64,000 nucleotides of DNA, from positions 1 to 64,000 of the forward strand of contig NZ_JBFBIK010000026.1 of NCBI RefSeq assembly GCF_040685555.1. Direction: 5' to 3'. The position numbers and the translations under genes are program-made. Numbering within the stretch: position 1 is the stretch's first letter; every line of letters begins with the position of its first letter. Under the pieces are notes generated by a model. It saw only the letters and a list, made by a program, of their open reading frames with translations. It did not search any database and was not told the origin of the DNA. Below are positions 8,882 to 17,951 of the stretch, piece by piece. The stretch is from Sphaerisporangium sp040685555 (lineage in GTDB: Bacteria > Actinomycetota > Actinomycetes > Streptosporangiales > Streptosporangiaceae).

Positions 8882-9907
8882 GTGAACCCCAGATGCGGCG
8901 GCCCGACTCCTTCGGAGTCCTTCGCCGCCATCCAGCGCATCCGATACACCGTGTGGTCCGTCGGACTCTCCCTGATGCTACTGGCCACCAGCGTCCAACC
9001 ATGGATCCGCTCCGATGAACCGACCACCGGCACCGTGCTCTCGCTGTGGGACCTGCCTGCCTCCGATATCCAGATCATCAGCGAGAACGGCACCAGCGCT
9101 CTCGGCATGCTGATGCTGGCCCTCTCCCTCGCCACACTCACGGCGCTCAACCCCGTACGCCCGCTGATCTTGGGCACTCTGCTGTCAGCGATCCTGAGCT
9201 TCCTCAATCTCATGTGGCTCCATCAGGCCCTCCCCCGACCGCACAGCCGCTTCCCCTGGAGCACGGCCTGGGTCACACAGGGATCCGCCGCGACCGCCGC
9301 GACCGCGGAGACGCTCGCGCTCATAATCGGCCTGGCGCTGGTGGCCGTGGCCGACTCGTCGGACGAGCGGGACGTCATCCTGCAGACGTCGCCGGACCCC
9401 GCAGAACGATCTGGAACCTCCGTGTGGTCTCCCTACCCCACCCGCAGACTCGCCCACGCGACCCGGGGAATGGCCCTCGTCCTCCTGCTCTTCTTCGCGG
9501 GCTCCCTGCCGTGGATGCGCTTCCACCATCACTTCCGCGACGGGAGCGACACGATCAGGCACCTGTCCCTGTGGGACCTGTCCGACTCGTCCATCAGTGA
9601 CGAGGTGACCACGGCCGGCCAGGTGACCCTCACCCTGCTGGTCGCTTCATGCCTGCTGGTCTTACTGGCCGCCGCCGAGCCCCACCGCATGGTCGCCGCC
9701 TGCGGCGCCCTGTCGCTCTGTCTCACCGTCGCGTCGGTCTTCCGGCTCTGCTTCGTGGCCACCGACCTCCACCGCCGGTACCCAGCGGTCGAGTTGACCA
9801 CGCTCCCCGGCCTGGTCGCCGCGATCGTCCTGCTCCTGGTATCCACGACCGCCCTCGCAGGGCCGCCGCTGTGCCGAAGGCTGCGAACAATCGCCAGACG
9901 CCCTTAG
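8882..9907 (+). CDS. Membrane protein built from two related halves
   Basis: A 341-residue integral membrane protein with about eight hydrophobic helices and no recognised family. The two halves are visibly related. Around residues 27-150 and 200-335 each has a first helix followed by PW and Arg. Then comes an extracytoplasmic-looking loop with LSLWDL, a Ser/Asp/Ile stretch, a Gly, a Leu-rich helix, and a closing P-x-R turn (LNPVRP versus AEPHRM). The start is GTG 8882. No ribosome binding site is present, and TAACGT lies seven bases upstream, so a leaderless transcript is likely. It precedes the DUF6571-like gene on the same strand, 99 bp away, and may belong to the same surface system. Confidence 0.75.
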   Translation: MNPRCGGPTPSESFAAIQRIRYTVWSVGLSLMLLATSVQPWIRSDEPTTGTVLSLWDLPASDIQIISENGTSALGMLMLALSLATLTALNPVRPLILGTLLSAILSFLNLMWLHQALPRPHSRFPWSTAWVTQGSAATAATAETLALIIGLALVAVADSSDERDVILQTSPDPAERSGTSVWSPYPTRRLAHATRGMALVLLLFFAGSLPWMRFHHHFRDGSDTIRHLSLWDLSDSSISDEVTTAGQVTLTLLVASCLLVLLAAAEPHRMVAACGALSLCLTVASVFRLCFVATDLHRRYPAVELTTLPGLVAAIVLLLVSTTALAGPPLCRRLRTIARRP

Positions 9908-9960
9908 GCGGAACGCCACCCGGTTTGACACACTCCCTCTCCACGCGTCGCCGGCTGCGT

Positions 9961-10001
9961 TAGGTTTGTGGTCCGGCAACTGGGGCGTCGGAGGGGGCGT
10001 G
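9961..10001 (+). promoter_or_regulatory. Promoter and leader of the DUF6571-like gene
   Basis: TAGGTT (9961-9966) as -10, followed by CGTCGGAGGGGGCG (9987-10000) ending seven bases before GTG 10007. The arrangement and several blocks are shared with the leader at 6035-6076. Confidence 0.55.
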
Positions 10002-10006
10002 AGCTC

Positions 10007-11992
10007 GTGACCACTGTGCCACCGGGGACGGGACCGCTGTCCCCGGAGTTCACGGGGATCGATCCAGGGTTGATGGACGGCTTCATCACCGAGATGGAGC
10101 ACGCCCGTGGCGTCATCGGCGAACGCACCGAAGCCATCCGCCGGGTCTTCGCCGCCGAAGGCGTATCCGCCGCGTCCCTCGACCCCATCGCCGAGGTCGA
10201 ACACTGGATCGACGAACGCCTCCCCGACCTGCGCCGCCGTACCCAAATAGCCCGGAACACGGCCAAGCTGCCCGACTGGTCTCCCGGATCGGCGAACGGC
10301 CTGAGGTCGTACGAAGAGAACGAAGTTCTTCCCGCTGCGGAGGCACGCCGTCTCGGCGCGGAATTGGCCTCCAAATACAAGAAGATGAACTCCGGCCTCT
10401 TGTCGTCCCTCAGCCGGGACCAGAGCTACCAGGAGATCGTCGACACGCTTGCCGCACATGTCAACGATCCCGAATACACGGCCGCGTTCTTCGCGGCCCT
10501 CGGGCGACAGGGCACGCTCGACCTTCCGGCGACCCTGCGACACAACCTCGCACCGCCCGGCGAGTCGACCCTCGCGCCACCGCGGCCCAACGACGAGGCT
10601 TTGCGCACCGTCAGCCAGGCCCTCGGCACGGCCGTCTCGGCGGGTTCCCACGTACCCGGGTTCTCCCAAATCAAAGACTCGCTGATGAGCACCACCATGT
10701 CCGGTCCCGATAGGTTCAATGCTGGCCTCCTGTTGAGCGCGGGATCATTCCCCGCGAAGTGGCTCGCTCAGGTGGCGGTGGCGCAAGGCCTTGGAACGCC
10801 AGGCAAGGTGAACGCGGGGCTTCTTTCCGCCTTAGGAAACAACCCGAACGCAGCACGCCTGGCCCTCAGTGCCGTTACAGGACAAGACCAGTCAAAGCTC
10901 ATCAGCCTCCTCAAAGACTTGACTGCTCACACCAGCGGAACGGCCTCGATCGCCGGTGAAGCCGACGCCTTCGGGCGCATGCTGGCTGCCGCCTCTGGCG
11001 CCTACGACGAGAAGGACGGCAAGCACAGCAAGGACGCGGCCGCATTCGCCTTCACGGTCATAACGACGCTCGGCCACCTATCTATCGGTCAAGAGACCCG
11101 GATACACCTCGCGGAGATCGCGGGCGCTTACGCGACCGAGATCACCGAAGGCGCCGACCTCGGAGACGCCAACCATGTGCTCCCCGGCGCCTTCGGTGAT
11201 GTGAAATCTCGAATCGCTGGGCTCAATCCCAAATTCCGCCTGAGCCCCGAGGACACGTATCGTTTCATCAAGACCTTCTCCGACACCCTGGACCACCAAA
11301 TTCCCTTCCAAGCGGGAATTGACGTCCTTACGAACCGCCTGGTCGGCCATGGCGTACCGGACATGTTAAAAACCAAGGACCCCACAAGACTCGACGACGT
11401 GTTCGCCGCCCTGGGCAACGTCAGCGGCCTCCAGTTGGCGGCCCAGGAAAAACTGGGCAGGGCCAAAGACGACGCAGCCGAAGCATCCAGCAAGGTCACC
11501 AGTTGGCTGATCGGCACCGGAATGGGCGTCGCCGGCCTGACCCCGCTCCTCGAGCCTTTCCCACTGACCTGGACAGCCCTGAGCACCGCCGAAGCATATG
11601 GCGATACCTTCAAGGCGGACAAAGAAACCGAGGTCGACAAGATTCGCACAGCCGATGACGAACAGACCCTCGGCCGCCAACACGCCATCGCACAGGCCCT
11701 GATGAACGCGGGCTTCACCCCCAAGATCTCTCCCCATGAGTACCAGGCAACCCATCCGTCCACTGTCCCCATCAGCGACAGCGACAGCGACAGCGACAGC
11801 AGGCTCCGCCCCTTCGCCGACATCCTCAAATCCGGCAACGACGGCCTCAACGCCCTCGACCGTTGGTTCATAGAAAACGGAATCGGCGGCCAAGATGACT
11901 TCACTCTCGGAAAGATCTCCGAAAGGCTTGCCGACCGCTATATCGGTCAAAAATTTGTTGCCTTGCCACGGGCCCATCTTTACGAAAACTAG
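10007..11992 (+). CDS. Large alpha-helical protein, DUF6571-like, with WXG100-like N-terminus
   Basis: A 661-residue protein from GTG 10007 (VTTVPPGTGPLSPEF), preceded by GGAGGGGG. Residues ~15-75 form long helices (IDPGLMDGFITEMEHARG, then VEHWIDERLPDLRRRTQI) like the N-terminal helical-hairpin domain of type VII-linked proteins. The body repeats Leu/Ala-rich helices with PEYTAAFFAALGRQGTLDL and FNAGLLLSAGSFPAKWL, patterns I associate with DUF6571 proteins of actinobacteria. Near residue ~590 lies an (Asp-Ser)n run encoded by a 6-bp tandem repeat (11776-11800). There is no signal peptide, membrane helix or recognisable toxin domain. A WXG100-like gene and a lipoprotein gene follow closely, so a role as a secreted or cell-surface partner of an ESX-like system is plausible but unproven. 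Confidence 0.65.
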   Translation: MTTVPPGTGPLSPEFTGIDPGLMDGFITEMEHARGVIGERTEAIRRVFAAEGVSAASLDPIAEVEHWIDERLPDLRRRTQIARNTAKLPDWSPGSANGLRSYEENEVLPAAEARRLGAELASKYKKMNSGLLSSLSRDQSYQEIVDTLAAHVNDPEYTAAFFAALGRQGTLDLPATLRHNLAPPGESTLAPPRPNDEALRTVSQALGTAVSAGSHVPGFSQIKDSLMSTTMSGPDRFNAGLLLSAGSFPAKWLAQVAVAQGLGTPGKVNAGLLSALGNNPNAARLALSAVTGQDQSKLISLLKDLTAHTSGTASIAGEADAFGRMLAAASGAYDEKDGKHSKDAAAFAFTVITTLGHLSIGQETRIHLAEIAGAYATEITEGADLGDANHVLPGAFGDVKSRIAGLNPKFRLSPEDTYRFIKTFSDTLDHQIPFQAGIDVLTNRLVGHGVPDMLKTKDPTRLDDVFAALGNVSGLQLAAQEKLGRAKDDAAEASSKVTSWLIGTGMGVAGLTPLLEPFPLTWTALSTAEAYGDTFKADKETEVDKIRTADDEQTLGRQHAIAQALMNAGFTPKISPHEYQATHPSTVPISDSDSDSDSRLRPFADILKSGNDGLNALDRWFIENGIGGQDDFTLGKISERLADRYIGQKFVALPRAHLYEN

Positions 11993-11996
11993 ATCG

Positions 11997-12467
11997 TCAA
12001 TCAAATACCGGCAAACACTCCGTTTGACCCGTGACTACATACAAAGAGTTACCAGGAGAGTTGAACACCAGAGCTGTCCTCGTCGTACTATTAACTACAC
12101 GAATCGGCGCTCCTGGAGCACCAGCAGAAACCACCTCATATTTCGCTACCCGGCTCAACGCACCGACCAATAACGTATTTAGAGCCTCGGGATCGCTACT
12201 TCCTGCCGAGTCTCGCCCAGTGGCCGCAAAGGTTCGCTTAGCCTTTCCCTCTCCACAGGGAATATCATTTCCACCTGCATCAGTGACCTTCACATCCGCT
12301 GCCGAGCGTTCCTTCAACAGTTGGAGAATATGAATTTTCAACGTTTGACCGGCTTGGGCTGCGGTGGGGCCTTTGTCGGATGTGCAGGCGGTTAAGGCCA
12401 AGGGCGCCAGTAGTACGAGGATGGCGAACTTACGGCGGAGCTTTACGGGACTGGACAGGACGAGCAT
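11997..12467 (-). CDS. Lipoprotein of unknown function
   Basis: A 156-residue protein starting at ATG 12467, with GGAGGCG six bases upstream. The N-terminus has two Arg-Lys turns, a hydrophobic core (FAILVLLAPLA) and the lipobox LTAC, so it is lipidated and held at the outer face of the membrane. The mature part starts with a Thr/Ala/Gln-rich helix and contains one further Cys pair (PCGEGK and TECLP). No family is recognised. It converges on the large gene at 10007 with four bases between stops and is divergent from the WXG100-like gene, which suggests one functional locus. Its GC content and codon use are lower than the neighbours', hinting at transfer. Confidence 0.75.
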   Translation of the reverse strand: MLVLSSPVKLRRKFAILVLLAPLALTACTSDKGPTAAQAGQTLKIHILQLLKERSAADVKVTDAGGNDIPCGEGKAKRTFAATGRDSAGSSDPEALNTLLVGALSRVAKYEVVSAGAPGAPIRVVNSTTRTALVFNSPGNSLYVVTGQTECLPVFD

Positions 12468-12585
12468 CGTTTTCGCCTCCACGTCTGGCCGGAAACCGGT
12501 CGAGCCCACATAATCTCAGTGAGAACCCCTGCGCCACCTAGTATCTACACTTTCATCGATCCTTCCACCGCAGCGGGAGCCAGGG

Positions 12586-12888
12586 TTGCCCCTTGACGAC
12601 GATCTGGTACCGAACCCGAAGTACCGGGATCTGGAGACCGCGCTCGCCGCCGTGCGTGCGCACATCCACGTGCTGGAGACCGCCCTCGATCCCGTCTGCG
12701 CGCAGTTCGGCGGCCAGGCAGTATGGGTGGGGCCGACCGCGCGGGCCTTCGGAGAAGAATTGAACGGCCGGAGAGCACGGATCAGAACAGCGGCGCAGCA
12801 CGTCCTCGCCGAGCTTGAGGCCGAGTTGCGTGCCACGCCCACCAAGATCTCCCGAGCGGCGGCGTCCAGCATGAGTGGTTGGGGCTGA
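12586..12888 (+). CDS. WXG100-like small helical protein
   Basis: A 100-residue protein that starts at TTG 12586 with GGGAG upstream. It predicts two long helices with a central turn (QAVWVGPTARAFGEEL), in which WVGP takes the place of the W-x-G turn. The first helix is LETALAAVRAHIHVLETAL, the second is RIRTAAQHVLAELEAEL. Length and layout match WXG100 proteins, which dimerise and are exported, or act as partners of larger type VII substrates. No ESX ATPase or channel genes are in the window, so it would depend on a system elsewhere. Its likely partner is the large helical protein encoded at 10007. Confidence 0.7.
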   Translation: MPLDDDLVPNPKYRDLETALAAVRAHIHVLETALDPVCAQFGGQAVWVGPTARAFGEELNGRRARIRTAAQHVLAELEAELRATPTKISRAAASSMSGWG

Positions 12889-13319
12889 CCTATCGCGTTC
12901 GCCACGGGTATGGACCGCCAGCCACCTCGGCGTACTCGGCGGAGCGGCAGGGATGCCACATCGAGTTCGTTTACTGCGTTCCGGACTGGTAAGTGCCGGC
13001 TTTCGAACCCGTTTGCATCTCATCCCACTCGGGATTCGGTTCCCATTCACTTCGACCGCACCGCCCTTCGACGCACCTGTAGCACGACAGGTCGCGCGGA
13101 CGGAGCGGCCAACCCGGGCGAACTGCTCCGCATGATCTTTGAGAGGCCCAACCTGACTGACCGAAGCGCACGGACTGGACCGGTACACGAGATCAGCGGA
13201 TACCTCGAGCCAGCCGGGGGCAACGGGGGCACGCTATGGGAGTCACTCCGTGCGGTTATTCAGTGCCCCCAACGACGTTTGGTCCTCAGCGCGGGTGGTG
13301 AGGGGATTGAGATACCGGG
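12889..13319. other. 431-bp region without a recognisable gene
   Basis: Between the WXG100-like gene and the end of the convergent regulator gene. Frames here are short or of unnatural composition. No hairpin with a strong stem and no tRNA-like fold was seen. Confidence 0.5.
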
Positions 13320-14660
13320 TCAGGTTCTCAAAGGCGACATGGTCTGGAGTATTGCCGGGTCCGGTGCCCGTATAGCGGCCAGCGCTTCCCGCCAGTCGGC
13401 GCTCGCCGCCCCTGTAGGAGTAAGCAAAGCGTCGAAGTCGTGCGCCCGTACCACCACGGTGATGCTGTGCCCAGCGGGAGGCGCCTCCTGGATGGCGTCG
13501 GTGGCGAAGCGACAGGCCTCCTCGATCTCCCCAGCCTTGGCCAGAGCGCATGCGTAGGCGAAACGCACAAGCGCAGGATCGTTGGAAGCACCGTTGTCGT
13601 ACGAGGCGAGCGCGCGACTTACGGCCTCCGCCGTGCCGTTCAGGTCACCGAGATCTGCTCGGCCACGTGCCTCGTAGAAAGTATGCCTTTCGGGTTGGAA
13701 CGACAGGATGCCCGGCTGAAGCTCGTCGGCCGAGCATCGTTCCAAGGTGTTGCGGGACCTGCTGATAGCTCGTTCGAAGGCGGTCCGATCGCCGAGGGAT
13801 GCGTAAGCCAATGCGGCGAGTCCCCACATCCACGCGATGGCGGGAGTGGCACCCACCGCGTGCTCCAGCCTCGCGGTGACGGTAGCGAGGACGGAGCGTG
13901 GGTCCGCCGAATATGTCGGCATGAGCGCAGCACTGGTCAGCGCGAGGTCACCGAGGTGGAGGTCTCCTGCCTCGTCCGCTGCCCGCCTCGCAGCGGCGTA
14001 CCAGCGTCGAGCCAGCGGAAAGTGATTGGCGCAGAACATGATCTCGCCGACGACGATGGAGAGCTTGGCTCCTACTCGCGTCAGCCGACGCTGCGCCTCG
14101 GTGGGCTGCCTGTAGGCGAGCAACTCCCTAATGCTTGCCAAATGAAGGAGCGCTTCCGGCAGTACCGACGGCGGTGGAACCTTCTGGCCGAGTCGGGCGG
14201 CTTCGTACTCCAGGAAGTGCAGCCGAGCTTCGCCGACGTTACTGAAGTCGAGTGCCTGCTCGAACAGGTCAGGGCCTCGCCAGATGCTCTCGCTGAGGCC
14301 GATGGCCAAGGTGGTCGCGCCGAGTTGGAATACTTCTCGTCGTTTCGTGGCCGCCTCCCGAGGGTCGGAGCGCATGTCGTGAACGCCGGATCCCTTTCCT
14401 ACAGGGTCGTACGGCGCGAGGAGTTCCGCAACGGTGTGGCCGGGGAACATTCGCTCCAGGACACGGCAATGGTCGGCGTGTGGTTTGGTCTTGAGGTGGC
14501 CTTTCAACCATCGGCCGTACGCTTCCCTGCTCGGAGACGACCCGATCAGATTCCGATCGATGCTGCGGGCCACCTTGTCGTACTCCAGGCAGAACGCCCG
14601 ATGCGTCTCCTGGTGCCGCTTCGTCAGCAACACCTTCAGCAAGGTCTGCCGGCCAGACAT
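13320..14660 (-). CDS. Helix-turn-helix regulator with tetratricopeptide-type helical repeats
   Basis: A 446-residue protein from ATG 14660; a GTG nine bases upstream is an alternative. The first ~80 residues are a DNA-binding module of the actinobacterial XRE/NsdA-like type (CLEYDKVARSIDRNL, SREAYGRWLKGHLK, HCRVLERMFPGHTVAELL). The remaining ~350 residues are antiparallel helices with TPR spacing (ARRWYAAARRAADEAGDL, ALTSAALM, ALAYASLGDRTAFERAI, ALVRFAYACALAKAGEIEEA). Such regulators usually control development or secondary metabolism and sense a partner peptide or protein through the helical repeats. It is a single-gene transcription unit. Confidence 0.85.
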   Translation of the reverse strand: MSGRQTLLKVLLTKRHQETHRAFCLEYDKVARSIDRNLIGSSPSREAYGRWLKGHLKTKPHADHCRVLERMFPGHTVAELLAPYDPVGKGSGVHDMRSDPREAATKRREVFQLGATTLAIGLSESIWRGPDLFEQALDFSNVGEARLHFLEYEAARLGQKVPPPSVLPEALLHLASIRELLAYRQPTEAQRRLTRVGAKLSIVVGEIMFCANHFPLARRWYAAARRAADEAGDLHLGDLALTSAALMPTYSADPRSVLATVTARLEHAVGATPAIAWMWGLAALAYASLGDRTAFERAISRSRNTLERCSADELQPGILSFQPERHTFYEARGRADLGDLNGTAEAVSRALASYDNGASNDPALVRFAYACALAKAGEIEEACRFATDAIQEAPPAGHSITVVVRAHDFDALLTPTGAASADWREALAAIRAPDPAILQTMSPLRT

Positions 14661-15205
14661 GAGCGACACCCACCCTTTGCTATCAATCGACTACTATGAG
14701 TCACGCCTACTCAGGGTAAAGCTTCTCGCCACCGCGTTCGCCTTCTTTTATACGACGACACAGATAAGACACACCGGCGACAGCTCGATGACCTGTCATT
14801 GCGGACCGAAGCGACAACCGTCGGCCTTCGCAAGACGGGTCAGACGCTCTACAGGACGTTTCAGGATTGGTCGCCGCATCCGTCAATGGGGGATCTCGGG
14901 GTGGAGCGGTCGATCACCCAGGCGGCCCGGCCGATCCGGAAACCCAGCAGACCCAGACCTTGCTGGAGAATCTGGAGCAGCTTTACCACTGACGCAACCC
15001 GCCCCGACCTAGGCATACCCTCCATGGCGGTCTCTCGCCGTCCCCTCCATGGCGGTCTCTCGCCGTCCGGGCTCGTCCATGGCCGTTGTCACCCAGATAT
15101 CATTCACTGGCCGGACTTTCCGTGATCGGTGTGCCTCTAAGATCACGATCGTGTTGAGCCGGATGTGGGCTGCTGTCAGTGCCGGGACGCTGCCCTGTGT
15201 CGATC
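14661..15205. other. 545-bp intergenic region with a 25-bp tandem duplication
   Basis: The left part holds the regulator's promoter on the minus strand (TTTACC and TAGTAG with an 18-bp spacer are visible). The middle has no convincing gene; a plus-strand frame ending in ...LLENLEQLYH with TGA at 14990-14992 may be a decayed tail. At 15018-15067 a 25-bp unit is repeated exactly twice. The right end leads into the ISL3 transposase remnant. Confidence 0.55.
15018..15067. repeat. Perfect 25-bp tandem duplication
   Basis: Two adjacent identical copies (15018-15042 and 15043-15067) of a unit beginning CCCTCCATGGCGG. A third partial copy (GTCCATGGC) follows. It lies in non-coding DNA beside a broken insertion sequence and may mark replication slippage. 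Confidence 0.85.
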
Positions 15206-15736
15206 ATGGAGCTGTTGGCGGTCGTGTTCCCGCACCTTGCCGCCGTTCGTGTCGAGCGGGTGCATCGGGTGGGCGCCACCGTACGAGTAAAGGCCGCAAC
15301 GACGGAGCCGACGAGCGAATGTCCAGCTTGCGGATGCGAGTCGGCGCGGGTCCGTAGCCGCTATGAGCGGTGCCTGTCGGATCTGCCGGTGGCCGGGCAG
15401 GAGGTGCTGCTCCAGATGCGGGTGCGCCGCTTCTTCTGCGACAACACCGCCTGTGCCAAGCGGACCTTCGCCGAGCAGATTCCCGGCCTGACCAGCAGGC
15501 ATGGCCCGTGCGCAGCAGGGCTGCCGTCGATGCTGCGGACGGTGGCGCTGGCTCTGGGGGGCCGCCCTGGTGGCCGTCATACCGCCCGTCTGGCCTGTGC
15601 GGTGGGCCGCTCGACGCTGCTGCGGCTGTCGCGGAGCATGCCGGACCCACAGGTGGCGACCCCGCGAGTGCTGGGGGTCGATGAGTTCGCCTGGCGCAAG
15701 GGCCACACCTACGCGCCTCCTCCGGCGACTGGATGA
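15206..15736 (+). pseudogene. ISL3-family transposase, N-terminal fragment
   Basis: Starts at ATG 15206. It has the ISL3 zinc-finger part (CPACGCESARVRSRYER, then FFCDNTACAKRTFAEQIPG). A helix-turn-helix region follows, then the start of the DDE domain with the first catalytic Asp (VLGVDEFAWRKGHTY). Homology stops there and the frame ends in unrelated residues. In intact ISL3 transposases this point continues into the core of the DDE domain, which is missing here and replaced by the GNAT gene at 15819. The C-terminal part resumes at ~16404, so one transposase gene has been split. The element cannot transpose by itself. Confidence 0.85.
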
Positions 15737-15818
15737 CCTACGCCGCCGACATCAGCCGCAGACCCGGTCAGGACGAACCGAGCGCGTCACCCAGCCGACC
15801 ATTGGAAACGGAGACCCC

Positions 15819-16376
15819 GTGACCCTGCCGACCCGCATCGAGCGCGACCTGGTCGAGATCGTTCAGGCCAAGCATCCCGAAGACATGACGCCCGAGGCGA
15901 CCCGCGAACTGGTCAACTGCTGGATGACCGTGGCCAACAACGGCGGAGCCGTCGGCTTCGCGTTTCCTCCAGTCGGCATCGACGATGTGAGCCCCGTCGC
16001 AGAACAGCTCATCGCAGACCTTGATCCCGAGTACAACCGGCTCCTGCTTGCCAAACTCGACGGTGTCCTCGCTGGATGGCTGAGCCTGAGTCGATACCGG
16101 GACCCGCTCGTTCCGCACTGGGGCATGGTCAAACGTGTCCAGACCCACCCCGACTTCCGCGGCCGCGGTATCGGCGCCACGTTGATGCAGCGTGTTCGTG
16201 AAGTCGCTCGTGACGAACTGGGCCTCGAACAACTCCGACTCGAAGCACGAGGCGAAGAAGGCCTCGAAGACTTCTACCGCCGACTCGGCTGGCAAGAGAT
16301 CGGCCGATGGCCGGGCGCACTCCGCTTCGATCACGGCGACCGCGACGAGGTCCTCATGCTCCTGACACCACTGTGA
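15819..16376 (+). CDS. GNAT-family N-acetyltransferase
   Basis: A 185-residue protein from GTG 15819 with GGAG five bases upstream. It has the acetyl-CoA-binding loop of GNAT enzymes (VQTHPDFRGRGIGATLMQRV, with the Arg-x-x-Gly-x-Gly/Ala core). The usual closing motif is LEDFYRRLGWQEIGRWPGAL. The substrate is unknown; the arrangement resembles enzymes acetylating small molecules or antibiotics. The gene is intact and lies exactly in the gap of a split ISL3 transposase. It was therefore either carried into the element or left there by recombination. Confidence 0.9.
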   Translation: MTLPTRIERDLVEIVQAKHPEDMTPEATRELVNCWMTVANNGGAVGFAFPPVGIDDVSPVAEQLIADLDPEYNRLLLAKLDGVLAGWLSLSRYRDPLVPHWGMVKRVQTHPDFRGRGIGATLMQRVREVARDELGLEQLRLEARGEEGLEDFYRRLGWQEIGRWPGALRFDHGDRDEVLMLLTPL

Positions 16377-16403
16377 GGCCCACACTCTCCGAGGCATTCG
16401 GAC

Positions 16404-16880
16404 AGTTCTGATATCCGACGGTGCCGTTAGAAGGCGCGCAGCGCGGCGCTCCGCTGACTGTGCAGGTCGCCGACCGCCGGCATCTGCTCCACAACCTGTC
16501 CGGCGCGGTCCAGCGGGCCGTGTCCCGGCACCGCGCGCACCTGCGCGAACTGGCCACGCCCGAGGTCGCGGCACCTCTCGCCTTGCCGGAACCCGCCCGC
16601 GACCAAGGGGCCCGGCAGCCCGCACCAGAACGCGGCACGCCGAGATCCACCAGGCCCTCGCCCAAGGGATGACTATCACCCAGATCAGCCGTGAGCTGCG
16701 GCTCGATCGCAAGACCGTGCGCCGCTATGCCACGGCCGCCAGTGCCGACGAACTCATCAGCGAGGAGCGTGCACCACGCCGGATGATCCTAGATGCCTAT
16801 CTTCCCTACTCTTCCCTACCTGCGCGAACGCCCGAAGCCGCCAAGGTGGAAGCTGCCGCCCCGCCTCTCAGCCGGCCTGT
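16404..16880 (+). pseudogene. ISL3-family transposase, C-terminal fragment
   Basis: Translation resumes the ISL3 transposase with EGAQRGAPLTVQVADRRHLL and HNLSGAVQRAVSRHRAHL, including the second catalytic Asp in VADR. Near 16600 the match moves to another frame (RHAEIHQALAQGMTITQISR, then LRLDRKTVRRYA), so at least one frameshift is present. It decays after LDAYLPYL near 16820. Together with the fragment at 15206 this is one disrupted transposase. Confidence 0.8.
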
Positions 16881-17067
16881 GGGAGGGAGCTGATCACCGA
16901 CGAATCGATGCGGCTCCCACACCGGGAAGACTGACGTGCTACGGCACGGAAGGGACACGGGAGGGACAGGTCCACGACCTTTCGCGGCGCGGCGGAACGC
17001 TGCTGGCAACCCCCTCCCCTTCCTAGCGTCATCGCCGAACGACAAGCGAGTGATGAAGGTGGCGCAG

Positions 17068-17553
17068 ATGTCCGGTGAAGACGCCGGAGCGGGCCCGTCG
17101 GGACACTGGGACGGCGATACGAGGCGCGGACGCCTGAGCACCGGGGTCCGGTTACTGGAGAAGGCCGTATTCCGTGCCGGCGAGGTGAACGTGGGTGAGG
17201 CGCGGCTGTGGATACGCAAGGTCCTCGACGGTCATCCGCGCTGTGACGACGCAGTGCTTCTGCTGTCGGAGGCGATGACCAATTCCGTCGTCCACACCAA
17301 CTCCCCGGTGATCGGGGTGGTGGTGCTCATGGAGGAGGACGGCCGCGTCCAGATCGAGGTCATCGACGACGGAGCTGCGACCCTGCCCTCCGCGTGCTGC
17401 CACTCCCCCGACGACCCCGACGACCCCGACGACCCCGACGGCCTCGCGGAGTCCGGACGCGGAATCCGGCTGATCCGCACGTTGTCGAGCCGGTGGGGAT
17501 TCAGCGAGGAGGACCCCCGCTGCGTCGTGTGGTTCGTCCTTGATCCGTGGTGA
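17068..17553 (+). CDS. Anti-sigma-factor-type histidine-kinase-like ATPase (RsbW/SpoIIAB family)
   Basis: A 161-residue protein from ATG 17068, with GAAGGTGG five bases upstream; in-frame starts further up lack a site. It has the GHKL fold. The N box has Glu68 and Asn72 (LLSEAMTNSVVHT), G1 is IDDGA (Asp100-Gly102) and G2 is SGRGIRLI (130-132). Such proteins bind ATP and inhibit a sigma factor or phosphorylate an STAS-type antagonist. The G1-G2 lid is lengthened by an Asp-Asp-Pro repeat encoded by a 9-bp tandem repeat (17410-17440). No sigma factor or antagonist gene is next to it, so the partner is encoded elsewhere. Confidence 0.9.
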   Translation: MSGEDAGAGPSGHWDGDTRRGRLSTGVRLLEKAVFRAGEVNVGEARLWIRKVLDGHPRCDDAVLLLSEAMTNSVVHTNSPVIGVVVLMEEDGRVQIEVIDDGAATLPSACCHSPDDPDDPDDPDGLAESGRGIRLIRTLSSRWGFSEEDPRCVVWFVLDPW

Positions 17554-17951
17554 TCATGCCGTGCACGTGGTTCACACGGCCTTGAAGGGCTCCCATCATG
17601 GCCGGAAGGCGATCGATCGGCGGCCGGGACGCGGTCGATCGCCGGGACGCGGTCGATCGGGGGCGCGGCGGCGAACTTACACCAGGCTCGCGGGCATCTG
17701 ATGCCGTGTTCGGGGACGGGACGCAGGTGGACGGGTGGCGGAGGGCCTCTGGGATGTGCCGCCGGGTGAACGCTCAGCGGGCAGCAGTGGCGGCGTTACC
17801 TTCCTGGGAGTGCCGTACAGGAATGTGTGCCCTTCCTGATTCTGCCTGCCGAGCGTCCTGCCGTAGTCACGGTGCCGGATGTGATCTACCGTTGACCCAA
17901 ATTGCCAGGTTTTGACCATTTACGGGTGATTCTGGTGGTGGAGGAGGGGCC
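17554..17951. other. 398-bp intergenic region with direct repeats and a promoter
   Basis: No gene seen. The first part has imperfect tandem repeats of GGGACGCGGTCGATCG near 17625-17660. The last 70 bases carry TTGACC near 17892 and the strong binding site GGAGGAGGGGCC directly before ATG 17952. Confidence 0.55.

Noticed and set aside
12889..13319. Possible tRNA or small gene in the gap
   Set aside because: A TTCGAA-like T-loop fragment was seen near 13000 but no acceptor or anticodon stem fits; frames are unnatural.
17620..17665. Short direct repeats as an origin or attachment site
   Set aside because: Only two to three copies, no integrase, dnaA or parS-like context.
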